64,000 bases of DNA from Photobacterium sp. TY1-4. GTDB taxonomy: Bacteria > Pseudomonadota > Gammaproteobacteria > Enterobacterales > Vibrionaceae. The position numbers and the translations under genes are program-made. Shown piece by piece: positions 18,647 to 28,249 of the stretch. The DNA lies in contig NZ_CP099734.1 in the NCBI RefSeq assembly GCF_025398175.1, positions 2,170,001 to 2,234,000 on the forward strand, given 5' to 3'. The notes under the pieces are model-generated. The model worked only from the letters and a program-made list of their open reading frames with translations, had not been told where the DNA came from and did no database searches. Position 1 is the first letter of the stretch. Every line of letters starts with the position of its first letter.

Positions 18647-18664
18647 AAAAAACAAATCTCTGGT

Positions 18665-19297
18665 TTATCCCTGGGTCAATGCCACGGCTTCACGTACCAA
18701 CCGGCCGACTTCTTCCCATTGACCCTGTTCAATCAGCGCTGGGGCCACCATCCAGGTACCGCCACAGCAGGCAACCCGGTCAACCGCCAGATACTCCCCC
18801 ACATTGGACTTGCTGATCCCGCCGGTCGGCATCAGTGAAACATCTACATACGGGGCAAGCAGCGCCTTCACCATGGCAACCCCGCCGGAGGCCTCCGCAG
18901 GAAAGAGCTTGAGAAAAGTCAGCCCCATTTCCAGCGCTTGTTCAATCTGGCTGGGGTTATTCACCCCCGGAATAACCGGCATGTTGTGCGTCTGGCAATA
19001 ACGCACCGTATTCGGATTCAGCCCCGGCGCCACCACAAACTCTGCACCGGCGGCTTTGGCCCGATCCACTTGCTCAGTCGTCAGTACGGTCCCCGCACCA
19101 ATACACATTTCAGGGTAAGCGTCACGCATCAACCGAATCGCTTCCGCGGCAGCTTCGGTCCGAAACGTCACTTCCGCAACCGGTAATCCATTCTCAACCA
19201 GTGTTTTCGCCAAAGGGACAGCCTGCTCTACACGATTGATTTGAATGACGGGGATTACTTTAAATGAGGCCAATTGATCGATCAGGGCTTGGGACAT
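18665..19297 (-). CDS. eda: 2-dehydro-3-deoxyphosphogluconate aldolase / 4-hydroxy-2-oxoglutarate aldolase
   Basis: 210 residues from the ATG at 19297 (a GTG two codons earlier is also in reach of the AAGGAG site). KDPG aldolase family: the Schiff-base lysine is in FLKLFPAE, and the catalytic Glu region PVAEVTFRT and GAGTVLT are present. It splits KDPG to pyruvate and glyceraldehyde 3-phosphate. It lies 14 bp after the sugar kinase, so kinase and aldolase act in sequence on 2-keto-3-deoxygluconate, the end product of pectin/alginate or hexuronate breakdown. Confidence 0.93.
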   Translation of the reverse strand: MSQALIDQLASFKVIPVIQINRVEQAVPLAKTLVENGLPVAEVTFRTEAAAEAIRLMRDAYPEMCIGAGTVLTTEQVDRAKAAGAEFVVAPGLNPNTVRYCQTHNMPVIPGVNNPSQIEQALEMGLTFLKLFPAEASGGVAMVKALLAPYVDVSLMPTGGISKSNVGEYLAVDRVACCGGTWMVAPALIEQGQWEEVGRLVREAVALTQG

Positions 19298-19311
19298 GAA
19301 CACGTTTCTCC

Positions 19312-20232
19312 TTACAAAATGTCTTCCATCGCCTCCGGTGGAATAATGGCTCCCGGATGTTGAATCACGATGGCGGCCAATTCGTGGCCTAACTCTGCCG
19401 CCATTGTAGCGCTTTCGCCACTCAAACGGCCAGCCAGATATCCCGCCGCGAATGCATCCCCCACCGCGCAGGGATCCGTTGTGGTATCAAGGACCTTGGC
19501 CGCCACGACGCTCTTCACGGGGTTTCCCGAACGCATCTCGGTATACACGAAGCAAGGCTGGCTGCCCCGGGTCACCACCACTTCGTCACAGTCAAAATCA
19601 GGATAGCGATAACGCACATCGCAATCGCCCCAAATCCGCCGCTCATCGGCTTCACTGGCAATCACCAGATCCGCATAAGGCAAAGCCTGCTGATACCAGT
19701 ACTGCGCTTGTTTGACCGTCCACAGTTGCGGGCGGAAGTTATTGTCGAACACCACACGGCCGCCATTGGCTTTCATTTGTTCCAGCAGCGTCACCAGGAT
19801 TGCTTTGGCCTCTTCTGCCAAAATAGCCAGGCTGACCCCGCTGATACACAGAACATCCAACTGCCGGTTTTGAATAGCTTGCTCAAGCGGGCTGAGTGCC
19901 GTGGCAAAGTAAAACTTCGCTGCGCTGTCATTGCGCCAGTAATGAAAATGGCGCTCACCGCTGGGTTCTGTTTCCACCAGATACAATCCCGGCAACTTGT
20001 GTTCCAGCCGACGGACCATAGCGGTATCAATGTGCTCTTCCTGCCAGGCCATGAGCATATCGGAACTGATATGATCGGTGCCCAACGCCGTGGCATAACT
20101 GACGGACAACTGACGTGAGCGCCCCAACCGAGCCAGATAGAGTGCCGTGTTGAGCGTGTCGCCACCAAAGGTTCGGCGCAGCGGCTGCCCGCTCAGTTCC
20201 ACCATACACTCACCAAAAAATGCAATTTTCAC
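19312..20232 (-). CDS. kdgK: 2-dehydro-3-deoxygluconokinase (PfkB family sugar kinase)
   Basis: 306 residues from the GTG at 20232, chosen because the protein then begins at the family's usual VKIAFFGECMVEL and GGGGAAG lies just upstream; an ATG at 20283 is open but lacks that support. PfkB signatures: an N-terminal FGGDTLNTALYLARLG and the C-terminal anion-hole motif DPCAVGDAFAAGYL with the catalytic Asp. It phosphorylates KDG to KDPG for the aldolase next to it. The other hexuronate or alginate genes are not in the window. Confidence 0.88.
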   Translation of the reverse strand: MKIAFFGECMVELSGQPLRRTFGGDTLNTALYLARLGRSRQLSVSYATALGTDHISSDMLMAWQEEHIDTAMVRRLEHKLPGLYLVETEPSGERHFHYWRNDSAAKFYFATALSPLEQAIQNRQLDVLCISGVSLAILAEEAKAILVTLLEQMKANGGRVVFDNNFRPQLWTVKQAQYWYQQALPYADLVIASEADERRIWGDCDVRYRYPDFDCDEVVVTRGSQPCFVYTEMRSGNPVKSVVAAKVLDTTTDPCAVGDAFAAGYLAGRLSGESATMAAELGHELAAIVIQHPGAIIPPEAMEDIL

Positions 20233-20618
20233 GCGGCTTCCCCATTTCGAAACCAGTGCTTCTAAAAGCGTAATCCATGACACGCGCTCTGTTTTGCCAC
20301 AACGCCCTGCATTTTCAGAAGTTTCAGCAATATATTCCGGACTTGAAATCAGAAGGGTTATCTAATTCTGAACAGCGTTTTTAACTTAATTTTAAGACAA
20401 AATACTCAACGGTAAGATCTGTAATGACTGCCTGCTTCCCTACCTGCAAATCCCGAAGCCCAAGTCAGAATGCATTTTCCCCCGACCGGGAGATTACAGC
20501 ACCGCGAAGAAACGGTATGATTCCGCCCTCAGAAAGACAAATAAGACGTGCTACATCGCAAAATAACCACGTCAAACAAGCACGCAATTGATTCTTATAT
20601 GCCCAAAAGGAGAAAATT
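20233..20618. other. divergent intergenic region, no gene
   Basis: 386 bp between the kinase gene and a plus-strand small membrane protein. Should carry both promoters; I see no strong hexamer pair, dyad or repeat. Confidence 0.45.
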
Positions 20619-20819
20619 ATGGTTGTTATGGATTTCGTCAACGCTTTCCTGTTTAGTCTGGCCGTGTTGCTGACCGGTTTGGCCGGCGGCTGCCTGTTCA
20701 GCCTGGTGACGCTGAAAGCAAATGAAGTCGAAAGTCTGGTTGAAAAACGAATCGAGTATGGGATGTTCGCCACAGCCTGTATCGTGTTTACCGGCCTGAT
20801 TATCGGCATATTGAGCTGA
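20619..20819 (+). CDS. small two-helix membrane protein, hypothetical
   Basis: 66 residues; the ATG at 20619 follows AAAAGGAGAAAATT, an excellent ribosome site. Two hydrophobic segments (about 8-30 and 48-65) flank a short charged loop (NEVESLVEKRIEY), so a hairpin in the inner membrane is expected. I do not recognise a family. It stands alone between divergent and convergent neighbours. Confidence 0.65.
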   Translation: MVVMDFVNAFLFSLAVLLTGLAGGCLFSLVTLKANEVESLVEKRIEYGMFATACIVFTGLIIGILS

Positions 20820-21045
20820 CACCCGCCCTCGCTGGTACTACCAGCCCGACCCCAAGGCGGGGAATCGATCCGCGTCACCCGCCTTCACCATCGTCACCGC
20901 CGTCACATGAGCACTTCCGGATCATCGCCGGTTGTCGAAAGCAAAGCATGATGTGCGAAACAACGCGGATTGATCCGAAACTAAGCGCGGTATTCAGAAG
21001 AGCATCGTAACATTCAAACACCTTTCAATTTGCAGCATAGCCGCA

Positions 21046-21429
21046 CTAGGCCTGATACAGCTCCAGCGGCAGCCCGTCCGGATCCTGAAAGAAGGTAAAG
21101 CGTTTGCCGGTGTATTCATCCACCCGAACGGGCTCGACGGTGATGCCGTGTGCGCACAGATGTTCAACTGCCGCCTCCACGGACATCACCCCAAACGCCA
21201 GATGCCGCAAACCGCACGCTTCAGGATAACTCGGCCGTTGCGGTGACTCAGGAAACGAAAACAGCTCCAGTTGACTGCCGTCCGGCAGCTGCAAATCTAA
21301 CTTATAGGAATCCCGCTCAGTGCGATAGTGCTCGGCGAGCACTTTCAATCCAAGCACTTGGGTATAAAACGCTTTCGAGCGTGTGTAGTCACTGCAAATA
21401 ATCGCTGCATGATGAATGCCGTTGAGCAT
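21046..21429 (-). CDS. VOC/glyoxalase-like protein (YaeR type)
   Basis: 127 residues from the ATG at 21429, matching the length and start (MLNGIHHAAIICSDYTRSKA) of E. coli YaeR; the longer open frame to 21489 is not family-like and has no better ribosome site. Two beta-alpha-beta-beta-beta modules carry the metal ligands (H near residue 6, E in QLELFSF, H in LRHLAF, E in LPLELYQ). Glyoxalase-like metal enzyme with unknown substrate. Confidence 0.85.
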   Translation of the reverse strand: MLNGIHHAAIICSDYTRSKAFYTQVLGLKVLAEHYRTERDSYKLDLQLPDGSQLELFSFPESPQRPSYPEACGLRHLAFGVMSVEAAVEHLCAHGITVEPVRVDEYTGKRFTFFQDPDGLPLELYQA

Positions 21430-21485
21430 GGTTTTTCTCGTTCCTGATTTGAAAGCTGCATTTACGCATAAGACAGCGGCCGCTA

Positions 21486-23147
21486 TCAAGCAATGGATAC
21501 CCTCGACATATTACCGATCCGCTGCAAGGCAACCCGATAATATTCATCGGCTTGTTTCACTTCCGCGGCTGTTGGCCGGGTATCGTTCTGATAAACCCAA
21601 TGACATGAGTAAATCACCGCTTCCACTTCTTTCGGGGTTAAAAACGATGGCGTCGCCAATGCCGTCAGCTCAAGGATCAGAAAACACAGCCGGTAGTGGA
21701 ACGGCACCATATGGAACGCCCGATAGGCATCTTCAATTGCTTCAGTCGCCCGATTATTTTTACGTTTCTCAAATGCCTGATCGACCAGTTTGTTTCCCCG
21801 GGTGAGACGCTGATTAATTTCGGCATGACAGGCTTCGAGCAACTTCACCTGACTTTGGATCAAGGCATCGTCATCACTTAAAGCACACAACTCCCGCGCT
21901 ATTTGCATGGTTTTTTCGTACTTATCCGGCATCCCGCAAAAACCATAAAGTCTGGCAACATTCAACACCGTGTAGTAATCCGTCAGCGGCTTATTAAGTG
22001 AATTCACTTTATTGACAATGGTAAAACAATTCTCAATATCCCCGTGCAGACAGGCGAAGATCGCTACGCCCACCAGCGCACTGATTTCGCTCTCATAGCG
22101 CTCTTCATCTGCTTCCCCGACAATGCGTTGTTCGTGGATATTATGGCGGGCCTCTTTAACCAGTTCGGTGTGCTCTGCAACATCTTCGGTATAAATACTG
22201 GCCAACATCAGTGACACCGAAACATTCAGGTTGACCCCGTAGCTGAACCGGCTGGTGCCCGATACTTTTGATGTGTAACGCTGGTAGCCAATCGCCGCTT
22301 TTTTATGTTGCTGGAGCGCTGCGTACAAATTGGCAATGATCAACTCACGCAATGGATTGGCCGAGTTAACTTTATGCAGGATGTTAAACTGCTCCAGGGC
22401 TTCAGGCACCCGATCGGACACCAGTAAACACCCGGCCAGATGCTTCCGGGCCAACGGCTGTTTGGGGTATTTGTCCAGGATCTCCTGAAACACCGATTCC
22501 GCTTCTTTTAATTGACCCAACTCTTTCAGCGCCTGGCCATACCCAACCCGCGGCCAGAGATGGTCAGTTTTTTGGCATGCTTCTTCGTAAAACTTCTTGG
22601 CCTCCAGGTGCCGCTCTGAACGCAACAAACAGTCACCATTAATCCGGTCGATATACCCGGCATAATCGGGGTAGCTAATTTTATATCGTTTACAAAGACC
22701 AATCGCCGTTTGATATTCCTTATTATCAATCGCGAGCAGAAGCGGATAAAGGGCTGATTTTCTTTCGGCAACCATTTCAATACGTTCATAAAATTTGGCA
22801 GCAGAGAAAGGTTTAATTAAATAATCATCCGGTTCTAATTCAATAAAATGGGAAACGACCTGCTGGGAATTGTCACCGGTGACACAAATAAACACCCCAT
22901 CGCTCGGTAGTAACTGGCGGCGTTTGACTTCGTCAAAAATCAACCCACCGTCAATATTATGCCGCATATTATAATCACAAATGACGACATCATAACTGTG
23001 AGATACCATCATCCGAATCGCCTTCATGCTATCGGTTGTACTATCAATAAAATCATTGGTGATCCCAAACGAATTCAGCATCGACCGCATCAAAGAAATT
23101 GCAGTGTTACAGTCATCAATGAGTAAAAACTTTTTCCCTTTAAGCAC
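21486..23147 (-). CDS. response regulator with TPR-rich output region
   Basis: 553 residues, GTG start at 23147 after AGGGAGG. Residues 1-125 are a receiver domain with the acidic pair D11-D12, the phospho-acceptor D58 and the conserved K112. Beyond about 140 the protein is helical with TPR-like repeats (for example HLWPRVGYGQALKELGQLKE), so the output is protein binding, not DNA binding. Proteins of this design in Vibrio and Shewanella act in chemotaxis-linked or stress signalling. A chemoreceptor gene lies upstream on the same strand, but a 347-bp gap separates them. Confidence 0.88.
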   Translation of the reverse strand: MLKGKKFLLIDDCNTAISLMRSMLNSFGITNDFIDSTTDSMKAIRMMVSHSYDVVICDYNMRHNIDGGLIFDEVKRRQLLPSDGVFICVTGDNSQQVVSHFIELEPDDYLIKPFSAAKFYERIEMVAERKSALYPLLLAIDNKEYQTAIGLCKRYKISYPDYAGYIDRINGDCLLRSERHLEAKKFYEEACQKTDHLWPRVGYGQALKELGQLKEAESVFQEILDKYPKQPLARKHLAGCLLVSDRVPEALEQFNILHKVNSANPLRELIIANLYAALQQHKKAAIGYQRYTSKVSGTSRFSYGVNLNVSVSLMLASIYTEDVAEHTELVKEARHNIHEQRIVGEADEERYESEISALVGVAIFACLHGDIENCFTIVNKVNSLNKPLTDYYTVLNVARLYGFCGMPDKYEKTMQIARELCALSDDDALIQSQVKLLEACHAEINQRLTRGNKLVDQAFEKRKNNRATEAIEDAYRAFHMVPFHYRLCFLILELTALATPSFLTPKEVEAVIYSCHWVYQNDTRPTAAEVKQADEYYRVALQRIGNMSRVSIA

Positions 23148-23494
23148 TTACAGCCTCCCTAGCCAACCCGGTAATCCCAGATCACCCCGCCTGCCACTGT
23201 AAAATATTCAGCTCAACTGAAAATTATGCCGACAGCGATTGCATCCTTGCGCTGTGTTTTCAGGTTGAAAGATTTATATTGGATGCTCCTTACCATTTCT
23301 ATAGCATTTATTTCAGTGTAGGGAAACCACGACACTTCTGCATATGAAAAAAGATTATTTATCATCCACTGACAAATAATCTTTACCTCTATTCAACACT
23401 GGCAATGGGGTCGTGTTGAAGATTTCGGATCGTCGGACAAGCAATACCTGCGAACTCGACCCGCTATCTTCCTCAATCAAGCTATCTTCCTCAA
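23148..23494. other. intergenic region with an A/T-rich hairpin, no gene
   Basis: 347 bp between the chemoreceptor and the TPR response regulator. It holds the inverted repeat at 23350-23384 and otherwise nothing I can name. Confidence 0.5.
23350..23384 (-). terminator. possible A/T-rich terminator after the chemoreceptor gene
   Basis: Perfect 11-bp inverted repeat AAAGATTATTT/AAATAATCTTT with a 13-base loop; on the minus strand it runs on into six T. It is about 110 bp past the chemoreceptor stop. The stem is almost all A/T, so an operator is also possible. Confidence 0.4.
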
Positions 23495-25192
23495 TCAAAC
23501 CGCAAAAGCGGACGTACTGTGCTTGAGTTGCTCCGACATCTTGCTAAGAGATTCAGCAGAAACATAAGTGCGTTCAGCACGATCGGCATTTTCCTTGGCA
23601 CTGTCGTTGATTTCCACCACACCGCGATTGATTTCCATCGTGGTGATGTTTTGCTGCTCTGCTGCCGTCGCAATCTGGTTGTTCATCTCTTCAATCACAG
23701 TGATCGCATTGGAAATGACTTCAACCGCTCCCCGAACCTCCTCTGCCAAATGCGCTGTTTCAGCCGCGAACTGGGCATTTTGATTAATATGGTGTAGCGA
23801 CCCTTTGGTTTCCTGCTGCAAGTTGACAATCAAGGACTGAATTTCTTCGGTACTGTCCTGCGTCCGGCTGGCCAGCTCCCGGACTTCATCTGCAACCACA
23901 GCAAATCCGCGCCCGGCCTCTCCGGCCCGGGCAGCTTCAATCGCCGCATTCAAAGCCAGCAAGTTGGTTTGCTCAGCAATGCCACGAATCACATCGAGGA
24001 TCCCCCCAATCGCGTCACTTTGCTGCTCCAATCCCCGCATCCGAGCGCTGATCTGCTCCATCGATTGCGCCAGATTCTGAACCTGGGTAGTCATGGTGCC
24101 AATCCGATCCATCCCTTGCTGCGACGCGCCACTCGCCTCTTTCGCGGCATCTGCTGCCTGAACCGTATTCCGGGCAACATCTTCCACCGTCGTCGACATC
24201 TCATTCATCGCGGTCGCCGTCTGCTCCAGCGCCAACGTCTGCTGTGCGGTACCGGCCCGCATATCTGTCGCGCTGGCGGTCAAACTCTGTGATGCGTGAT
24301 TGAGCCCATTCGTCAGGGTCAGCAGTTCGCTGACCAGATCACGCAGGCTGCCTCTCATCTGCAAGACATGCTTGTAGATACCCCTGGCGTCCTGCACCGA
24401 TTCACCCTGCTCACGAAGCTGACCAGAAGACACTTGCTGAACCAGGGTAGCGATATCGTCCGGCTCGCCGCCCAGCATCTCCAATAGCTTTTTCGCCATC
24501 CACAAAGCACCGATCGCCAGCACCACGGTAAGCACAACCTGCACGATCAACAACACCTGTTGTGTCGCAGAAGCCTCAGCTTCGACCACGGCAACATCGG
24601 ACGCCGTCCGCATCAGAACCGCTTGCGATAGCTGATCAACCGCGCGCCGGATCAAAGCCAGTTCACCAAAATAATTGGCATCATAGAGCACCCGGGTCGC
24701 GAACTGATTGACAGTTTCACCCGCCTGCGGCGTGGCCGGACCGGGATGTAACCGCCCGGATTGTACCGACTGCATCGCCTGCTCTTCGAGCTTGACCAGC
24801 GTATCGGACTGGCTCAGCGCTTGTTGGTAGAACGCCATTTCCGTCCGGTTGATCCCGTTCGCCTGCATCAAAGCTTGCTGCGAGATGGTCGCGCCGGGTG
24901 AAATGGACAACGATTCAGGACGGGGAGACTGGCCGTTTCGCCAATCAACAATCGATCGATAGGCCGTCAGAAACTGCGGATTACCGGTGACCGCATAACT
25001 TCGGGACAGTCGGGTCAAATCTTCCGATGACTGGATAAATTCCTGAATGATCCGTTCTTGTCGCTCTTTTTGTGAATATACTTCTCCTTGTTTTTCAATG
25101 AGTTTTTTCTGCCAAAAGACCCCACCCACTAATATTGCCTGATTCAGACATATCCCGCCAAGGAATAGAATGATTGCAGTTTTGACTTTCAT
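23495..25192 (-). CDS. methyl-accepting chemotaxis protein
   Basis: 565 residues. Transmembrane helix 1 about 5-24; a helical periplasmic sensor region (about 25-205, four-helix-bundle type); helix 2 about 208-228; HAMP; then the signalling domain with the hairpin tip [19 protein letters not shown] and the flanking methylation helices. It senses an unknown ligand and signals to CheA/CheW. ATG at 25192 after AGGGATGAACT. No C-terminal CheR-tethering pentapeptide is visible. Confidence 0.93.
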   Translation of the reverse strand: MKVKTAIILFLGGICLNQAILVGGVFWQKKLIEKQGEVYSQKERQERIIQEFIQSSEDLTRLSRSYAVTGNPQFLTAYRSIVDWRNGQSPRPESLSISPGATISQQALMQANGINRTEMAFYQQALSQSDTLVKLEEQAMQSVQSGRLHPGPATPQAGETVNQFATRVLYDANYFGELALIRRAVDQLSQAVLMRTASDVAVVEAEASATQQVLLIVQVVLTVVLAIGALWMAKKLLEMLGGEPDDIATLVQQVSSGQLREQGESVQDARGIYKHVLQMRGSLRDLVSELLTLTNGLNHASQSLTASATDMRAGTAQQTLALEQTATAMNEMSTTVEDVARNTVQAADAAKEASGASQQGMDRIGTMTTQVQNLAQSMEQISARMRGLEQQSDAIGGILDVIRGIAEQTNLLALNAAIEAARAGEAGRGFAVVADEVRELASRTQDSTEEIQSLIVNLQQETKGSLHHINQNAQFAAETAHLAEEVRGAVEVISNAITVIEEMNNQIATAAEQQNITTMEINRGVVEINDSAKENADRAERTYVSAESLSKMSEQLKHSTSAFAV

Positions 25193-25921
25193 AGTTCATC
25201 CCTAAATCATTTCCGCGCTTAATACACCCTTGCCTACCGAATAAAACACTTCCGGAAAAATAAAAATTAAATAACAGTTTCACCCCACCTCGGAAATTAC
25301 ATCGCGCAAAACGGTAGCCGCTACCAATATAGACAGGGTGTATTCCAAGTATATATACAATATAGAAAGACATCGGGTTAATTCATTCGTGATTTATAAA
25401 GACATTGGCACACTTTCATTTCACGCCTCATACATCCAGCGGCTATGAGGGTGCTTTCCGCCTCAGCTGATCTTCATGAAAGCAGAACCGGGGAGCAGCA
25501 TAATGACAGGACACATCTCGCATGTCAGGAAGCATAAAGACATCAGAAAACATCAGGGGCGTAGGGACACACCAGAGCGGTGGAATGAGCGCGGAAAAAA
25601 GAAGTCGACCCTATCCGGTCTTACGTGTCTGTCTCTGTGGAAAATAAGGCATCGTTGAGATTACAGAAAAAATATACGGATGACAATTAAATAAACTTTT
25701 GAAATTTATATCAGATTCATTTAAACGATATTATTTCCACATTCGGTGTAATCACTTGTCATAGGCATTCATTCCGATCAACATTAAAATTAAATATTTT
25801 TTCAAATAAACCACATTGCACATTCAGTAACACATGAACAGGTTTCCTTTTATAGTTCTCTATCATCACGGTCATCGCCAATCAATCCAGTTCTGTCCTG
25901 AGCTGTCAATCCAGTAAAGAA
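25193..25921. other. long gene-free region left of the insertion sequence
   Basis: 729 bp, A/T rich in its right half. Contains a small palindrome GGTAGC-C-GCTACC at 25313-25325, which may be an operator for the chemoreceptor gene. A 60-codon open frame at 25476-25658 has no family features. I see no further gene or remnant. Confidence 0.45.
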
Positions 25922-25957
25922 AAAGCCCCGGAGACTCACTCGCAATGCTGATCAGTT

Positions 25958-26025
25958 AAGGATCGGTTGACTGATCCTTCTGATGCGTCAAAATCGGAAA
26001 TCATTTACTGGTTTCCGGTTTTTTT
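25958..26025 (+). terminator. hairpins and U-tract in the IS leader, directly before the transposase start
   Basis: Two stems: AAGGATC/GATCCTT at 25958-25979, and a 10-bp stem with one G-T pair at 25991-26021 followed by seven T ending at 26025, one base before the ATG. The second has the form of an intrinsic terminator. It would stop outside transcription from entering the transposase gene and may hide the start from ribosomes. Confidence 0.65.
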
Positions 26026-27363
26026 ATGCCCTTAGCTTCCGCACTCACTGATTTTCTTGAAGAGTCTCCTGTCGATATCTCCCAGCTGACCACTTTCTCT
26101 GAACACGTTCCCGACGAGTGGGTTGCCAGAGCTACATCTTTATCGACTCAGGCAACCATCAGACGAAGACGGCTCCCCAGTGATATGGTGCTCTGGCTTA
26201 TTGTCGGTATGGCCTTTTTCCGCAATGAGCCTATAGCTGAAGTGGCCCGCCGTATGAATGTCTGTGCCGAAGGGTTGGCAAACGAGGAACTCCTGGCCAA
26301 GAGTGCTCTGACACAAGCCCGTCAGCGACTGGGAAAGGAAGCGCCTAAATGGCTGTTCAAACAGTGTGCTCAGGTATGGGGTAAAGAAAGGTACCCGGAA
26401 GACAGCTGGAATAAACTTCAGGTTTTTGCTGTTGATGGGGCTCTGTTCAGGACCCCGGATACCCCCGGGCTTCGCGAACACTTCGGTTCGGGAAACACAT
26501 CCGGAAAGCGCCAGACACCTTACCCTGTACTCCGTCTTGTCACCATGATGAACGTGCGTTCCCATATCATCATTGATGCCGATATCAGCCCTTATCGCCG
26601 AGGTGAAATACCGCTGGCCCAACCCTTTATCAACTCGCTGCCGGATAACTCGGTGACTTTGCTGGATAAGGGATTTTACGGAGCAAGCCTGTTGCTGGGC
26701 ATCTCTGCCAGCGGGGCAAACCGACATTGGCTTATTCCTGCTAAAAAAGGCGTGGTATACACACTTCTCGACGAGGAGGAAACCAATGACAACCTTATCG
26801 AGATGAAGGTCTCGCCCCAAGCGAGAAAGAAGAATCCGACCCTTCCTGAGAAATGGCAGGTACGGGCAGTCACCTATGAGGTAGACGGGAAAGAGAAAAC
26901 GGTTTTCACCTCCCTGCCAAGAGAGATGTACAGCGCCGAGCAGGTTGCCACCCTATACCACGAACGCTGGGAGATTGAACTGGGCTACCGCGATATAAAG
27001 AGCTCCATGCAGCACAATTCTCTTACCTTGCGGAGCAAAACGGTCGAGCTGGTTTATCAAGAGTTATGGGGGTTGCTTCTCGGCTACAACCTGGTCAGGA
27101 GAGAGGCAAGCCAGGCGGCTGTGGCGCATGACAGAGCCCCCACAGAAATAAGCTTCAAGTACGCCTGCCAGTTTATTGCAAGTCAGCTCAGGGTAATGAG
27201 TAAGGCACTGTCACCGGGAAACACGCCCAAGAGGCTAAAGGCACTACGGGGGGACCTGTCAGTGCTCTTCAAGGAAAATCGCCCCAGGCCATCTAGGCCC
27301 AGGGCAGTTAAGATATCAAAGACCCGCTACCCGGTTAATCGCCATGCAGCTCCCCTTAAGTGA
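26026..27363 (+). CDS. IS4-family transposase
   Basis: 445 residues. DDE catalytic triad D137 (FAVDGAL), D214 (LLDKGFYG) and E317, the last inside a perfect YREK signature Y310-x2-R313-x3-E317-x6-K324 that marks the IS4 family. The reading frame is full length without stops. The annotated ATG follows a T tract with no ribosome site, so translation may be weak or begin downstream. Cut-and-paste transposition is expected from the family. Confidence 0.92.
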   Translation: MPLASALTDFLEESPVDISQLTTFSEHVPDEWVARATSLSTQATIRRRRLPSDMVLWLIVGMAFFRNEPIAEVARRMNVCAEGLANEELLAKSALTQARQRLGKEAPKWLFKQCAQVWGKERYPEDSWNKLQVFAVDGALFRTPDTPGLREHFGSGNTSGKRQTPYPVLRLVTMMNVRSHIIIDADISPYRRGEIPLAQPFINSLPDNSVTLLDKGFYGASLLLGISASGANRHWLIPAKKGVVYTLLDEEETNDNLIEMKVSPQARKKNPTLPEKWQVRAVTYEVDGKEKTVFTSLPREMYSAEQVATLYHERWEIELGYRDIKSSMQHNSLTLRSKTVELVYQELWGLLLGYNLVRREASQAAVAHDRAPTEISFKYACQFIASQLRVMSKALSPGNTPKRLKALRGDLSVLFKENRPRPSRPRAVKISKTRYPVNRHAAPLK

Positions 27364-27453
27364 ACTGCATTGCGGAGACTCACTCGGGGCTTTCGATTTC
27401 TTCCGGTCACATGTATCCATGAAACCTGGAACGCATGCGGGCGGTATGATGTG

Positions 27454-27783
27454 TTACATCTGCGAGAACACGTTCATGATCACGCCACCGGAGATGATCA
27501 AGCCCATCGCCAGCATGGCCGGAAAGTCAGGCTTCTGCTTGTACAGGATCATCGAGAAAATCGTGACACCAATAATACCGAAACCACACCAGAGCGAATA
27601 AGCAATCCCGACCGGGATATATCCCATCGCCTTAGTCAGCGCGAAGTAGCACAAGCTGTATGCACCGATGACCAATGCCGACATCGCCGGATTGCGGAAG
27701 TTATTGGTTTTCTTGATGTATGAAGTCCCGGTAATTTCAGAGCAAATTGACAGTGCCAGCCACAAAAAACCTACGTTAAACAT
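27454..27783 (-). CDS. SMR-family small multidrug transporter
   Basis: 109 residues, four transmembrane helices. The membrane-embedded Glu of SMR proteins is in LALSICSEITGTSY and the helix 2-3 motif YSLCYFALTKAMGYIPVGIAYSLW is split here as in EmrE. It is the second of two adjacent SMR genes with 11 bp between, which is how two-component, heterodimeric SMR pumps are encoded. At the end of the choline lyase operon, export of trimethylamine or another quaternary amine is a reasonable inference. Confidence 0.9.
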   Translation of the reverse strand: MFNVGFLWLALSICSEITGTSYIKKTNNFRNPAMSALVIGAYSLCYFALTKAMGYIPVGIAYSLWCGFGIIGVTIFSMILYKQKPDFPAMLAMGLIISGGVIMNVFSQM

Positions 27784-27794
27784 GGTATCTCTCC

Positions 27795-28193
27795 TTACCC
27801 TTTCGCTTCTTCAGTTTTCAGTTCGATTGGTGCTTCGCTTTCTTCTTCACCCATTTTGGAGAACAGGTTCATGATGATGATCCCGCTGGCAATGATCAGC
27901 ATGCCGATCATCGCGGCCATATCCGGATGCTGGCCGTAGAACACCATGCCCAGCGTCGAAACCAACAGGATCCCGGTCCCCGACCAGGTTGCGTAGGCAA
28001 GACCGACCGGCAGGTACTTCACCGCCTGAGACAACGAGTAGTAACACACCACGTACAGCAGCACGATCACCGCCAGCAACGCTGTTTTGGTAAAGCCTTC
28101 ACTGGTGTCGAACATTTTCAGGGTTGAGGTGGCTGAGGTTTCGGAGGCAATGACCAGCGCCATCCAGAGCCATTTTTTTACAGATTCAGACAT
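27795..28193 (-). CDS. SMR-family small multidrug transporter
   Basis: 132 residues, four helices, with the conserved Glu in VIASETSATSTLK, and a C-terminal charged tail of about 20 residues (rich in Glu) absent from EmrE. Partner of the SMR gene that follows; unequal tails and lengths are common in paired SMR proteins that insert in opposite orientation. SMR (emrE-like) genes have been reported inside choline-utilisation clusters. Confidence 0.9.
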   Translation of the reverse strand: MSESVKKWLWMALVIASETSATSTLKMFDTSEGFTKTALLAVIVLLYVVCYYSLSQAVKYLPVGLAYATWSGTGILLVSTLGMVFYGQHPDMAAMIGMLIIASGIIIMNLFSKMGEEESEAPIELKTEEAKG

Positions 28194-28249
28194 AAATACT
28201 CCTAAAGTTTGCTTTCAATTTTTTGTTTACGAATCAGATAAAGCGTTCG

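Larger units (their letters stand above)
18241..18664. other. intergenic region holding the tRNA promoter and the eda terminator
   Basis: 424 bp with no gene. Besides the promoter (18313-18340) and terminator (18623-18646) there is a 7-bp stem in the tRNA leader at 18250-18272 and a short GC palindrome near 18286-18296. The remainder shows nothing. Confidence 0.6.
25922..27393 (+). mobile_element. IS4-family insertion sequence, complete
   Basis: 1472 bp. The ends are AAAGCCCC at 25922-25929 and GGGGCTTT at 27386-27393. A second matching block GCAATGC lies inside each end (25942-25948, and reversed at 27367-27373). Between these blocks each end holds the 12-mer GGAGACTCACTC in the same, not inverted, orientation (25930-25941 and 27374-27385). 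No convincing target duplication is seen outside the ends. The transposase inside is intact. It sits about 60 bp beyond the last gene of the choline microcompartment operon. Confidence 0.8.

Noticed and set aside
25476..25658. 60-codon frame left of the insertion sequence
   Set aside because: No ribosome site or recognisable sequence; probably chance.
25900..27410. Target-site duplication around the IS4 element
   Set aside because: Flanks (ending AGTAAAGA on the left, starting CGATTTCTTC on the right) share no direct repeat of 8-13 bp.
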